Below are positions 1 to 10,570 of a stretch of DNA of 21,175 nucleotides, one piece after another. Origin of the DNA: Spirogloea muscicola (lineage: Eukaryota; Streptophyta; Zygnematophyceae; Spirogloeales; Spirogloeaceae); NCBI GenBank assembly GCA_009602725.1, contig WELB01000249.1, positions 122,284-143,458 of the forward strand, given 5' to 3'. A model generated the notes under the pieces. That model was not told where the DNA came from. It saw only the letters and a list, made by a program, of their open reading frames with translations, and searched no databases. The position numbers and the translations under genes were made by a program. Position 1 is the first letter of the stretch, and every line of letters begins with the position of its first letter.

Positions 1-94
1 GGCCCGCGCCGGGCGGCGGCGTGGCGCGCCAATGGGCGCGCTCCGGCGCCCGCCCGGCGGTGGGCCCCACGGCCTAGGCCGGCACGCGCAAAAG

Positions 95-460
95 CTAGGA
101 CCTACCCCTTTCCTGTCCGCCCCTCCTGCGGCCGCGTTCGGCCTCTCCTGGCCCCCCCGCGCCCGCTCGCCCGCCGCCTCTGTTGGGGCCTCTCGGAAGT
201 AGCTTGGCAAGCCGGGAAAGGGAAACAGCCTCTTCCAACGTCACGGCAATGATGGACTGTGAGAGGCCAGCCCAAGCGGAAGTGAGCTCTTCCAAGCCCA
301 GCCCACAACGAATGAACAAGGCCCGAAGGGGGCCGGAAGGCGCCAAAGCCAGCAGCCCCTTCACGAAGCAACAGGCCGTCCAATGCAGGGCAGTGGCTGT
401 GGAATGTCCAAAAGAATGTCCAATGCCCCTCCCCGGGGCATCGAGATGAGCGACCCCCAT
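95..460 (-). repeat. Dispersed repeat copy, reverse orientation
   Basis: Read on the minus strand this stretch carries the order of short blocks that recurs elsewhere in the window: a GGCCCCCTTC-like block, a TTGTTCATTC block, GGGCTGG, and GGGCTGGCCTCTCACAG. The same blocks occur at about 8130-8200 (minus), 9270-9400 (plus), 8870-8950 (plus) and 9690-9760 (plus). Long open frames cross it on both strands, but none resembles a protein family and the repeat explains the sequence better. Copy borders are approximate because the copies are diverged. Confidence 0.55.
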
Positions 461-467
461 GTTGCTG

Positions 468-551
468 ACCCCGTGGTTACACCGAGCGGGTCATCCTTCG
501 AGAGGTGCTCGCCGTTGTACTTGGCCACTCTGGCCTCCCATTATTCGACAC
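468..551 (+). repeat. Dispersed repeat A, matching 10571-10680
   Basis: Two blocks in this stretch, GTGGTTAC...AGCGGGTCA and GCCGTTGTACTTGGCCAC followed by a GGCC-CTCC tail, recur in the same order and orientation at about 10571-10680, just upstream of the plus-strand LTR. The copy at 10571 has about 25 extra bases between the blocks. This stretch lies in the open frame upstream of the AP2 coding region and argues against using the upstream ATG at 446 as that gene's start. Confidence 0.6.
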
Positions 552-637
552 CCGCAAAGCTTCCTCCCCAGGCCCGCTGCTCCCCAGCTGCTCAGCTGCG
601 GCCCTTGCAGGCCGCCGCCGCCTTCGCCAGCCGCCTG

Positions 638-3184
638 ATGAGCCCACTGGCCGCTCGGGCCGGCAGCTCCATGGCGCCCATAGCGGCCGGTGCGGGCCGG
701 AGCAAGCCCGCGGCAGGCCCCAGCAAGCCGCGGCCCTTCCCCCGGAACCGAAGCTCGGCCCGCCTGCCGCCGCTCCAGCTCCCCACCGACGACGACGAGA
801 ACGACGCCCACGTCGTGCGCTCGCCGGAGCTCTGCGGCGGCGATCCTGGGCCCGATAGCCCACAACGGCAGCCTCTTGCCTCCAGCTGCAGAAGCAGCGA
901 CAGCGCACGCGATGCCCATCACGGCAACTTTGCAGCGCGCCGGCCTGCCTCGTCCGCCACGACGACCGTGACGGCCGCCTCTGGGCGCGGCTCCTCCGGC
1001 GGCTCGAGCTCTGTGGAGGACGAGGTGGGCAACACGCGCTGCCGCAAGAGGAATCCGTTGTTGGAGGAGGAATGCAGCGGAGCCGGCCCCACTTCACCTT
1101 CCAAGCGTGCCGCCGTCAACCAGAGGCCTCTTGCCCATCTGCGGGTCGCGACCCTCCAGGAACTCCGAGTCGACATGGGCGCACGGAGGCCAGACTGTCA
1201 CATGCCTGATGACGAGCCGAGACATGCAGGCGCTGCTGCCACGAAGCCGGTGCCACCGGCTGCAAACATCGACGCATGTCCTGCTCAAGGATACCGGCTG
1301 GCGGAGGTGATGTGCCCCTCAGATCACCATTGCGTGCTATCTTGTTCACACTAAACTTCCTCGTCTCCACACACACTCAAGGCACTTTGAGGGACAAGAG
1401 GCCTGCATTCTTGCCACAAGTCCACCCTGCCTGATTTTGCACAATACCTAGTATATTCCGTGCATGCTCTTCCTCGGGGGGTTGGTCAGCACGCTGATCC
1501 ACGTTAATAGCAAGAACAAGTCTGAACTGTCATCCTGTGATGCTTTCGACATGCTGATTTTTAGGTAACAAATGTATCCTTGGCTCATCATAGTATGCAG
1601 CTGCCATGTTCCGGTCAGAGCGTGAGTCAAAGACTTCAAATGGTTGGATGTATGCTGACCATGTGTTTCATGTCATAACAAATGTAGCAGGTATTGAAGG
1701 TGGAAGCCGATCAGGAGAGTGCAGAGGCTGTGCCGCCGGACTTGGAGGACAAATCAGAAGCCAGCTGCGAGGTGAAATCGACAGGCGACCAAGCAAGTCC
1801 ATCAATCACTGCACCAGAGGAAAGATACTTCAAAGGCGCCAGACCAAGGAAATGGGGCAAGTGGGTTGCGGAGATCAGAGAGCCGCGGAAGCGGTCCCGC
1901 ATCTGGCTGGGGTCGTTTGACACAGCCAAGGAGGTGAGGCTGCTGCCGCCTCCTGGTGCCTCTGCTTGCTTGCCCAAGGCTGCCTGCAACATTGTTGCAA
2001 CCTTAGTGGATCATCAAACAGAGAGCTCTTAGCACACTGATGTAAGTCTCGCAGTAGGCAGCACAAGTAGTCTGCATAACCTACAGAACGTACTAGCTAG
2101 CTTGATAACATGACTGCTATTTCATTGCCGAAGAGCATGCACTGTGCTAGTGGTATGACATGGTGCTTTCACCCCCGCTTGATCACATGCGGCAGTACCA
2201 CAAAACCGATACAGTCAATGTACGCAGTCGCAAACTCATGCTGAACCACTTGCTGTTCAGGCTGCTGAAGCATACGATCTGGCGGCGCGGATTATGCGAG
2301 GCAGCCAAGCTGCCGGGGACTACCTCAACTTTCCCAACAGCTGCCCCGACGTGACTCTGGCACCATCCGTGCTGCAGGCGCTGCTCAAGGCTCGAGTCGA
2401 CTCTGCGCTGCCGTTGCACAGCCACACCAGCAGCTACGAGGCAGCAAAGCCAGGGCCCCTTCCAATAGCCCTTGCTGGCAGTAGCTACTTCAGCACCGTG
2501 GAGCAGCTGGCCACCATGCGTTTCCCCTGCAGCTTAGGGGGGCCACCGAGCTCCTCGTTCTGGCCAGATTTCACAAGCTTCCCGTGCTACTCGCAGGGTC
2601 AACAGCAGGTTGTAGATGATGCCACATCACTACTGGCAGCTACTGCCAGCAGTGGCGACGCCGCTGCCTTCAGCAGCCTGCAGCTGTCCACCACGGCGAC
2701 CGCCCTGCAGAGATTGCCAGATGAAGGCCTGCTCAGCAGGGCACGCGAGAGCGGCCGGTGGCAGGAAGTTGTGCAGTCTCCGCGGCTCGAGAACACCGGA
2801 CAGCCCCTGTTCAACGCGCCGCCCGGCTTCCGCCTCCTCGCCAAGCACGGCTGCTTAGCACCTGCGACGCTGCAAGGAGCACCGCTGCAGAACGGCAATG
2901 GCTGGCTGGTCACCAGTACGGCCGTGCAGGAGAAGCAGGACGACCCCGCTGCGCTGCTCTGCGCGTCGTCCATGTCGCACTACAGCCAGCAAGACAGCTG
3001 CCCTCTGAGCAGCCCGTCAATCTGCTCCTCAGATCCGTCCATCATCTCCTCCTTTGCGTATGCAGGCCTTCCCATCACTGAGGCAGCCGCCCAGGCACAG
3101 CTTTTCTGGCCATTTGCGTACCACGAGCTGGCTGATCTTGAGAGCCAGGACCCCGAGACTTCTGTCTTCACGTGTTCTGCCTAG
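638..3184 (+). CDS. AP2/ERF-domain transcription factor, three exons
   Basis: Exons 638-1306, 1691-1933 and 2261-3184; introns of 384 and 327 bases start GTGATG and GTGAGG and end CAG, and phase 0 is kept at both joins, giving about 611 residues. The single AP2/ERF DNA-binding domain spans the second intron (1826-1933 plus 2261-2335, about residues 269-329). Visible landmarks are [23 protein letters not shown], then [14 protein letters not shown] and the closing LNFP. The usual N-terminal YRGVR element reads YFKGAR here. In the family the three-stranded sheet binds GCC-box or DRE-like DNA, and the WVAEIREP stretch is closest to plant ERF/DREB proteins. The 223-residue N-terminal part is Ser/Ala/Pro-rich with an acidic DDDEND patch and basic RCRKRN and PSKRA clusters that could serve nuclear import. 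The roughly 280-residue C-terminal part is Ser/Ala/Gln-rich and of unknown role. The frame is also open upstream, with an ATG at 446, but that part overlaps a dispersed repeat, so 638 is preferred. The target genes are unknown. Confidence 0.85.
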
Positions 3185-3728
3185 TGGTCACTGGCACTCC
3201 TAGCTCCATGCCAGTTTTCCACAACACCAGTTGTACTGGGTTGTGTGTAGAGTTTGTGCAGTCTAAGTTCGTGGCACTTTTTGCTTTCTTCTTTTTCCAT
3301 CTTGCAGGGGTAGATTAGACCCTGCCCGATGTTGTAGAGACTTGCGTACCGCAACTCATGTTGCACTCCAGGACGCCATAGTCAGCCCATTCCTCTTCCT
3401 CCTGAGCAGCTTGCGTGATTTCCAATGAATTGATTGACGTGCACACTTACTTCAAAAGCTTGCTGTGTTGTGCAACATGCTGCTCCTTCATATTTGATTG
3501 ACAGTGTCTGCGTTGACATGCCAATCTTACATTGAGGTTGAAAGCTAGGCTAATATGAGGATCGTGTAGGCCCGATGTCCATCGATTCCTCTCTTCTGCC
3601 ACTAGCTAATGTGATGTCCGCATAATAGCCCTAACTAGAGGTTGCAACTCTGTGCTCATTTGCGGCCTGCAATGTACAGGGTGATATAAAAAATTCAACA
3701 ACATGGTACAGAATTGTCTGACGGCTCC
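3185..3728. other. Convergent intergenic spacer
   Basis: This stretch lies between the stop codons of the AP2 gene (plus) and the lipase gene (minus) and must hold both 3' untranslated regions. It is more AT-rich than the flanking exons. I see no convincing open frame, RNA gene or repeat. Confidence 0.6.
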
Positions 3729-6700
3729 TCATGCTGTCCATCTAAGCGCATCGAGCAGACCCGCCCGGAAATTGTAGCACCCATGGTCCGACAACATTGT
3801 GTTTGAAAGCACAATCCGCTTGAAGCGGCAATTTGGATCCGTTCCTCGTATGACAACGTGCCGGACCGGTACAGCCTCCACCTTCCGCTTGGCGCCCTTT
3901 GTGTGGACCTCCTCAGTCACCTCCTTGCCTGTGCCATCCGTTTCCATGGTCACTACGCCAGCCCCTGCCCGTCCTGGCTCCTCCTTCCTCGTGAGGGATG
4001 CCCACCACGACGAACTCTCGCCCTTGCCAGGCTGGTTGGCCCTGGTGCCAGGCTCGGTGATAGTGGCAGCATCCACGCTTCCCCCCTCTGGATGTGCTCC
4101 ATTGACGACGGTTTCTGCCAACAGACCCTCCTCAGCCCGCTTGCAACTACTGCCAGGCTCCATGGTAGCGTCCACTGCTTCACCATCTTTCTGAGCGCCA
4201 CTACCTTTGCTGCTGCTCCCACCCCAGGCCCACCAACTCCGCGAGCTCTTGTGCTGCAGCGCTGCTTCGCGCTCATCCTCCTGCTCAGCTTGCAGCCACA
4301 AAACAACCTCCGGCACCCGCAGGCTCCCCACCCCTCCATCATTACCCAGTTCAGCTTCGCTTGAACCTGCCTCGCCCGTGAGGTCCTCTATGGTGAGTGG
4401 AGGCACCTCCCCAGCTTGCAGGGTCTGCCGGACAACGTGATACAGTATCCCTGGCACGACGAGCGGGGGTGCGTTGATGTTGGGACTTGGAAGCTGTCCG
4501 TCGGCAGCCGCAACGTGAGCACTGGTGGCCTGCTTGGTATCGCTTGCAACAGAAGCTGCTGCACAGATCATGCAAAATTATGCCTCACCGTAGATGAGTA
4601 CTTGACCATGAGCTGAAGAGATGCCTACAGCACTTTCAGCTAGAAGAAGGATGGAAGAATGCGTGTAACAAGGAAGGGGCAGCACATACTGATTGCTAGT
4701 GCAGACTACTAATGCTACAGCTGTCTCCCACATCACAATCAGCATCCTGAAACTGGTGAAGCAATGAGAACAGGAGATCCGCTTACAGGCACCGCTCAAG
4801 AACGCGCTGACTACCACTGCCCCAGTTGAGAACCATTGCATAGCAGCCTTTGCCTTCTCCCCGTGGTCACCAGCCTTGACTCCCGTGATGCGAGCAGACA
4901 ATTCATGCTGCAACTGACCAGCCAACGTCCCACCATGCTGCACCATCTTCTTATACAGGTGGCCCTTATCGTAGCCCAACGCGTGCTCCACGCTGTTAAG
5001 GTGGCGATGTGTAGCATGAGCCATCTCAAACATGTGGCGCCGCTTGCTGCCATCCTTCAGCACCTGGCTCCTGTCCCATCATCAAGGCACCATCAATCTG
5101 TCAATCCAACTTGGACAGTAAGGAAGGAGCCTATTGATGCCTGTGAAGTATCTGGGCCTGGTGATGTCTGAGATGAAAACTAATCGTACATAAGATGGCC
5201 TTGCCTCGTGGTCTTAGCTTTCCAGTTTCTCCTACTTGCAGAAGCTTAAGTGCTTGACAGGTACTGCAATCTTGCAAGACATTAACACGACGAGTGCCAT
5301 GAAATTGGCCAATCACAACTTCACGAGCTCTTGCTGCTACTTTATATTTTGAGACTACCAAAACTGACCCTCAGTGACTTCAGCAACCACATGGGCAGCT
5401 ACAGAAACCACATGGGCAGCTAAGACAAGAACGGTACTTGATTGTTAAGAATGTCTACCAATCTGTTGTGATGATCTCTGAACGGAGATCCTCCAAGGCT
5501 GATGCACTTGCTCGCGCCACCACATCATTCTGAGCATGATTCACAAGATTTGCAAGGTTTTCAGATGTCCAGGTAAAGTAGACAAAAGTGCGACAAATCA
5601 TAGATTTACAGGAGGAGAGTGGCCTCCATTAGCTGGCAAGCACGCATGCTAGTCATGCTCCAACTTGGAGGTCACAAGCAGAAAGCAGAGGCGTTAATGC
5701 ACAAACCGCGAGCACAACCGTCCTCACAAAGGAGGACGCCGAGGCCAGAGGTTGATCCACACAGGGTGGGCAAGCAAATGCCCAGCACAAAATGCTGGTA
5801 AGCGGGACTCCCAGGTGCTGGGAGATTGGAGATCCGATGGAGCCCTCTTTTGATGACTGTGGTGATCTTAGCATCATGGTCAAGAGGGCAGCAGTGCCAG
5901 CACCCAAAGAATGCCCCGTGATGACCAAACCATAGCCCTGCCCAAGGAGCATAAGAAATCATGGTATATAAGCATTTACACCGTGTAGACATGTAGGATA
6001 GCACCTCCTTGACCATAACGATACAGCTGTGTACACTGTGCAAGTCAACTTGAGGCTTGCAGTAGCTGCACAGCCTCTTGCTCAATTCAGACAGTGCACG
6101 CAAGGCTCAGCTGAGGAACCTTGTTTTCAGCTAGCAACTGCCGGACTCCTGGTACTTCCTCACGAAGGAGCCATTTAGCAGCCCCAAGCATGCCAGAGTG
6201 TGCGTACCTACAATACTACACACAATTGTGAGGCTTGCAGGAGTCTCTGCTGAAGGAAAGGAGGTGGTTGGTGGCAATTTCAGTCCCTTTTGAACAGCGC
6301 AAATCCTGAAAGCCACAACCTATAATGCATGCCATTTTGAGTATACTGCTAAGTGAACTGCTACCGAAGAGCCTCACAACTGGGTACTCACCCGCCTTGA
6401 AAGTGCTCGCAATGTGGTGTCAGGTCCGTAAGAACATCAGTGGCCGCATAAGTACCCCTGATTCCAAGCACCACAAGTGCTCTCTCATGATCCAAGGCAA
6501 CAAAGAAGGCTGGCCTTTGTATTTGCGCCTTAATTGAATGCTTCAAAATGTGCTCCTTATCAACCTAGGCACCAACAAAAAATTGGTTTCGACATTTTGG
6601 TCAGTACCCATCTGGAGGCCAGTTCATGCTTCACTTACTCTGGCGAATTTTATTAGTGGCTCGTTCTTCCTGAGCTGTCTTGGATTACTGTACCAGGGCC

Positions 6701-7406
6701 ACAATGAGGAAGTCTCTACCTATCCTCTGTCATAATGAGCACCTTATTTGCTAGATGAGTATCAGAAAGGATGACACGGATAATGCCGTGTTCGGCCTTT
6801 GAAGAACTCGCATACTAAAGTCAAACCAGACAAATGTGCAACTGCCACTTACTTGCAGCAGCCGGGCAAGCGCAGCAGTGTCAGATTTATACGCAGCCAT
6901 AGCCCAGCGAAGCCAGTGCAACATCTCCTCCAACTCCCGTCTGCAAATGTCATATGACCGAGGCCGCTGATCTTCACAGAGCACATCGTAAGGGCCAACA
7001 GCCATAACGGCTCTACAGGAAATAACAGCGGGGATATCCGCGTGGCAGATCTACTGTCGAGCAGCACTGCTGCTTGGATTGAGTGAGTAAGTCAACAAGC
7101 AAATCAAGTGCAAGAACGAGCCTGGCACAGTATAATAAAGTAGCCTAACCATCTTAAGTACACTGTGCAACATTTGCAACTATGAGAAGGTACAAGCAAG
7201 GACCTGGCAGTAACTCGTTCCCCAGGGATTGTGTCCGTCACCCCCTCCTGATAGTGCCTGTGTGCCAGCTTGTAGAGGCCCAGAGTAACTTCAGACACGC
7301 TCCAGCTGCTCATGCCAGCAGCGCTCTGGCGGAGGCTTGCTGCAATGGCCGCCAAAGTTGGCTGGTCCTCTTGAGGAACTTCGTCGTCGTTGTTTCGTGC
7401 TGCCAA
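3729..7406 (-). CDS. Class 3 lipase, sn-1 diacylglycerol lipase-like, nine exons
   Basis: Exons, read on the minus strand: 7406-7204, 6940-6853, 6674-6639, 6528-6392, 6207-6120, 5937-5707, 5529-5459, 5070-4787 and 4558-3729. The joins keep frame and give about 655 residues. The product should be an alpha/beta-hydrolase cutting an acyl chain from a glycerolipid. Landmarks in order are RPAFFVALDHE and VLGIRGT (lid and oxyanion side), GGYAHSGM, the nucleophile elbow GHSLGAG (Ser about residue 194), WAFACPPCVD, NDVVARAS (Asp about 263) with SALEDLRSEI, and near the C-terminus RIVLSNTMLSDHGC (catalytic His about 638). This order fits the diacylglycerol-lipase branch of class 3 lipases. A long low-complexity insert of some 350 residues separates Asp from His. 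Several acceptors and the donors GTCCTT and GTTTGT are weak, so single borders may shift. The start is unresolved: the first exon has no ATG before the Met codon at 7313-7311, and its frame stays open upstream to about 7592. No membrane segment was identified in this part. The preferred substrate cannot be read from sequence. Confidence 0.85.
5385..5422. repeat. Short tandem duplication inside a lipase intron
   Basis: A 17-base unit (AACCACATGGGCAGCTA) occurs at 5385-5401 and again at 5406-5422, separated by 4 bases. It lies within the 388-base intron 5458-5071 of the lipase gene. It has no visible function and looks like a local slippage duplication. Confidence 0.85.
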
Positions 7407-7780
7407 TTGATGAGCGGAAACGGAAGCACGTTGTGAGGCTTTCAGGTGCTCGTGGAGACAGTCAAATTGACAAGCTTCACCTTGGCTTGCGAGGCAATTC
7501 AGGTGAGCAGCTAGCCACTGGCTTATTTGTATCTTGTACTCAAGAGAAGCTGCTACTGTTCTTCGGCGGAGACAAAAATGGAACGACTGTGAGAGCGAGC
7601 TCTACGAAGAAATTGATGCTGCTCGAGTGCCATCGTCGGTCGCTGACGACCGACGAGCCAGTCTGTTCAGGAGTATGGCAGCGATGCCACGGGGGACCGT
7701 TCAAGAGGATTGGCCTGTGCTGGCGCAGGTTCCCCGACTGGAGGCACGGCAAAGCGGGCGACCGTAAGGGCTGACTGTCA
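7407..7780. other. Unresolved 5' region of the lipase gene
   Basis: No complete gene is recognised here. On the minus strand a possible first exon runs 7633-7557, starting ATG and giving a 25-residue Arg/Ser-rich peptide. It ends at a GT donor; a 71-base intron with acceptor AAG at 7486 would join it in frame to an extended second exon starting at 7485. That would lengthen the lipase to about 707 residues with a basic, targeting-like N-terminus. The intron would be shorter than the gene's others, so this is only a possibility. A plus-strand frame ending at 7767 (ELYEEIDAARVP...) also looks partly codon-biased but matches nothing I know. Confidence 0.3.
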
Positions 7781-8090
7781 CCATCGTGGAACGACGGCGT
7801 GCAATAGGCGGCGGCGTGGCCCATGAGCCGATGCCAGTCCGGCGGCTCCGCCGGCGGCGGCCCCGGAGGCCGTGGAGCTGGCCACCCGCCCATCCCCGCC
7901 CCCGCCATCGTCTCCGCCAAGCGTCGCGGCCACCGCCGCCGCCGNGGGGGCCCCCGGCCTGGCCGGCGGGCGAGCCCCGCCACCTTGTGAAATCCGGAAG
8001 TCAGGAACGCGGCTGCTGAGGTAGAGGGCCGGGCGATGACATGGAAAGGCGGGCGCCGTGACGGCGAAACGGCGGCCGGGCTTCGTCTGG
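7781..8090. other. GC-rich stretch with an unresolved base
   Basis: A markedly GC-rich block with CCG/GGC runs and a single N at 7945 in the middle of a GCCGCCGCCG/GGGGG junction. Open frames on the minus strand (Gly/Ala-rich) are long only because the block lacks A and T. I see no domain or splice structure that ties it to the lipase gene. The N suggests a collapsed or poorly sequenced repeat. Confidence 0.4.
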
Positions 8091-8100
8091 CCGTCGACGA

Positions 8101-8336
8101 AAAGAAGAAAGGGCTCGCCCACTGAGGATATGGGCTGGAACAGCCAGCCCAAAAAAACAAAAGGAATGAACAAAGTACCAGAAGGGGGCTAGGGGAAGCA
8201 CTAAGAAAGACAAGCACAAGAAGAAACAAAGCAGCTACGAATCACTCAGTAACCCCTGCTAAGCAGTCGCAGGTCAGAGATGCTAGGCTGCTGGAAGTGG
8301 GTCCCCTATCCTCAATGGGCGAGCCCTTTCTTCTTT
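8101..8336. repeat. Inverted repeat, 33-base arms
   Basis: The left arm 8101-8133 and the right arm 8304-8336 are reverse complements at 31 of 33 positions; the shared core is GGGCGAGCCCTTTCTTCTTT. They are 170 bases apart. Beyond the arms the sequences differ, although each continues into blocks of the dispersed repeat. The arrangement therefore looks like two repeat copies meeting head-to-head, not a terminal inverted repeat of one element. Confidence 0.75.
8223..8280. repeat. 58-base repeat, second copy at 13951-14008
   Basis: This stretch matches 13951-14008 in the same orientation at 54 of 58 positions, without gaps. Its core is ACTCAGTAACCCCTGCTAAG. The other copy lies inside the broken minus-strand retrotransposon. 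A related block, read in reverse (GGTTACTGAG), recurs near 8815, 8964 and 9215. Confidence 0.85.
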
Positions 8337-9600
8337 CTTTCTCGCTTCTCTCCTGTTCCTGTGGCGGGCCGACCTCCGCGCTCCTGCCCACGAGCACGTT
8401 TGGGCGCCGCGTGGCCGCGCTTTCGGTGGCTGCTTTTGGTTGTAGCCCTTCTCCGGCCCCCCTGCAGCGTCCTAGCACATGCTTCGCACCTTCGTGCTGG
8501 TCGCGCCCTGGCTGCCACCTCGGGCGGCTTCTTTGGCCCTGGACGTGGATGTGCACGGGGCTCTTGGGTCCCAGTGGCTCGACCTGCTAGCCAGGCTTGC
8601 GCGACGCGCTGTGTCCCGCAGGCGAGGTGAGCCGGCTGCCTTCAACGCCGCTGGCTCGTGGGCCCAGGTTTGTTGCATGCGTCTTCAAATGTCCCTCCAG
8701 CGGTCCATGGCCCACGCCTTGCATCTGCGCGCTGGCCGTGCTCTCGCTGCAGCCTCTGGCTTTCGTCAGGGATTGCTTTCCGGCAGCTAGTCTGTCAGAT
8801 TTGAGGCTCCTCACTCGTAGCTACTGAGTGGTCCATCCTACACCCATTCTGACATAGCGCTCATAGGCTCCTCCGTCATTTGGCCCCTTCGAACCTTTGT
8901 CAATTCTTTTCAGTCTGGCTTTTCACAGCCCTTGCCCACATTGGGAGAGCCACTTTCATTCTTTGGCTACTGAGTGATTCATCCTACCCCAGCTTTTTTG
9001 AGACTGCGCTTCTGGCCCCTTCGTAGTTTGGCCTTCGTAGGAAGGACTTGTTCACTCCTTTAGCGCAGGTGTATTCCGCATGCGGCTGTCGTTCTCGTTC
9101 CAGCGCTCCCTGGCTCACGCAGTTCACTCGAGCTGGCCGCATTATGGCTGCTGCATCTGGGTCTAGGTGGAGTGTAGCTTTCCCAGCTGCGATTTACTCG
9201 GACTTGCTGCTGCTCACTCGTGGGTACTGAGCTTAGTCTAGCTGTGTATTTATGCTTTCTTTTTGGCACCCTTTCTGTCTGGCTCTTTGAATTCGTGCAT
9301 TCTTTTTGGGCTGGCATCTGCCAGCCTCTCTTCTCTATGGGCGAGCAGTTTTCTTTCTTGGGCTGGCCTCTCACAGCCACTGCCCTCTCCTGGAAGTGTT
9401 TTTTTCTTCTCTATGGAAGGACTTGTTGGATCACCGCCCCCTACCTGGGTAAGGGTTTCATATGGGGGAAAAGCGGAGAAGCCATCAGCTTTAAATAGGG
9501 CGATCGAACATAATCGAACATGGCTGTAAATGCCAGCCATGTGCATGCAGAGCGTGTTCTTGACTAGCTGTGACGGAGCCACAGGCTAGTCGTTTTAGGA
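8280..9600 (+). repeat. Array of degenerate dispersed repeats
   Basis: No gene is recognised. Several block types recur with variable spacing. CAGCG-TCC...CACGC followed by GCTGGCCG/GCTGC occurs near 8464, 8696 and 9098. CTACTGAGTG-TTCATCCTAC occurs near 8821 and 8964, with a related form near 9215. GGCCCCTTCG plus a CTGGCTTTTCACAGCC-like block occurs near 8880, 9018 and 9270-9390. Frames open across parts of the region are short and unlike any family. The pattern fits nested copies of a non-autonomous element or an old satellite; I could not define a unit length or ends. Confidence 0.5.
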
Positions 9601-9639
9601 CGGTCGGGGCAGCCCCCTTTTAAGCGACAGCCCCTTTGA

Positions 9640-10250
9640 AGAGCTTCTTCTCCCTCCTTTTTGAGCCACTTGAGAGTGGCTGTGTGCTTTAGCGCTATTC
9701 TGGCCCCTTCGAATACTACTCTAACCTTTTCTGGGCTGGCCAATTATGGTCATCGCCCTCTACTGGAAGAGTACCTCTCTTTTCAAGCTGGCCTTTCACA
9801 CGTGTAATCCCCTGTTGAGAAGAACCTCTTATTCACGAAGAAGCTTTAGCAGAGAAGCAGATCTTTTGGAGTGAGGAATAGCTCTTCAAACGAACACCCT
9901 CTGTATGCACCTGGCTGACTTTTACAGCCGCTCTTTGATATCAGCAGCCGCATCCTTCCAAAGTGTCAAAGGCTGCACAAGGGCCAGCCAACAAAAGGAT
10001 GACGAGGCCCAATGAAAGGAGCAGCTTCCTCAGGGGGGCGAGGACTGAGAATCTAGCCCACAGAAGAATTAAGAAGGTCCGCAAGAAGCAGCTCTTCTTC
10101 AAAGGGGCGAGGGCTGTAAAAAGCAAAAGCAAGCCCACAGAAACAACGCACAGAAGGAGGTAACAAAGTCCGAAGGGGCCGGAAGAGAAAGTCAAGGGGC
10201 CGGAAGAGAAAGTCAAGCAATTGACCATCACGGTTGGTGCTCAACAATGC
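9640..10250. repeat. More dispersed-repeat copies, both orientations
   Basis: About 9690-9760 repeats the GGCCCCTTCGAA...GGGCTGGCC blocks in plus orientation. From about 9990 to 10250 the same family reads on the minus strand (GGCCCCTTCGGACTTTGTTACC, then TTTTTACAGCCCTCGCCCC). It contains two successive copies of a block like CCTCGCCCC...GAGGAAG/GAAGAAG. No protein is recognised in the frames that stay open. Confidence 0.5.
10175..10216. repeat. Perfect tandem duplication, 21-base unit
   Basis: The 21 bases at 10175-10195 (beginning GGGGCCGGAAGAGAAAG) are repeated exactly and immediately at 10196-10216. The unit is part of the dispersed-repeat family in this region. Confidence 0.9.
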
Positions 10251-10570
10251 CCGTAGTCGATAGCTGCAGGTCGGACTAAGTAGCAGCCCGAGAGGGAGGA
10301 GGTATGTAGTACGCATGAAATGAAAGGGGAGGCTGATCAAGGCACTACACTGTTCAGGCGAAAGCTAGTGCAGTGCAGAACACTCGTGGTCTGGCAACGC
10401 CAGTCCCCTGGACTCATATGAGTCACATGATATCCCCATTGTCAGCCTGTCGGCAGCGAGCTCAGGCTCATGCATTGCATCAGAAAGCTTGGTCGAGGCG
10501 TAGCTGGTGGCACACGAGCTTGTCGACTGCGGTCCGGTATTCGGGCATGAATTAGCAACCTCTATGTGCT

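Noticed and set aside
477-1097. Minus-strand open frame of 206 codons opposite AP2 exon 1
   Set aside because: An Arg-rich shadow of the GC-rich AP2 exon; the plus frame joins in phase to a clear AP2 domain.
7534-7767. Plus-strand open frame with a codon-biased look (ELYEEIDAARVP...)
   Set aside because: It lies opposite the probable 5' end of the lipase gene, has no recognisable domain and no supporting splice structure; kept only as a remark.
7778-8229. Long minus-strand open frames, Gly/Ala/Pro-rich, as an N-terminal lipase exon or separate gene
   Set aside because: The block is GC-rich with an N and dispersed-repeat sequence, so stops are rare in all frames; no family match and no clear splice link.
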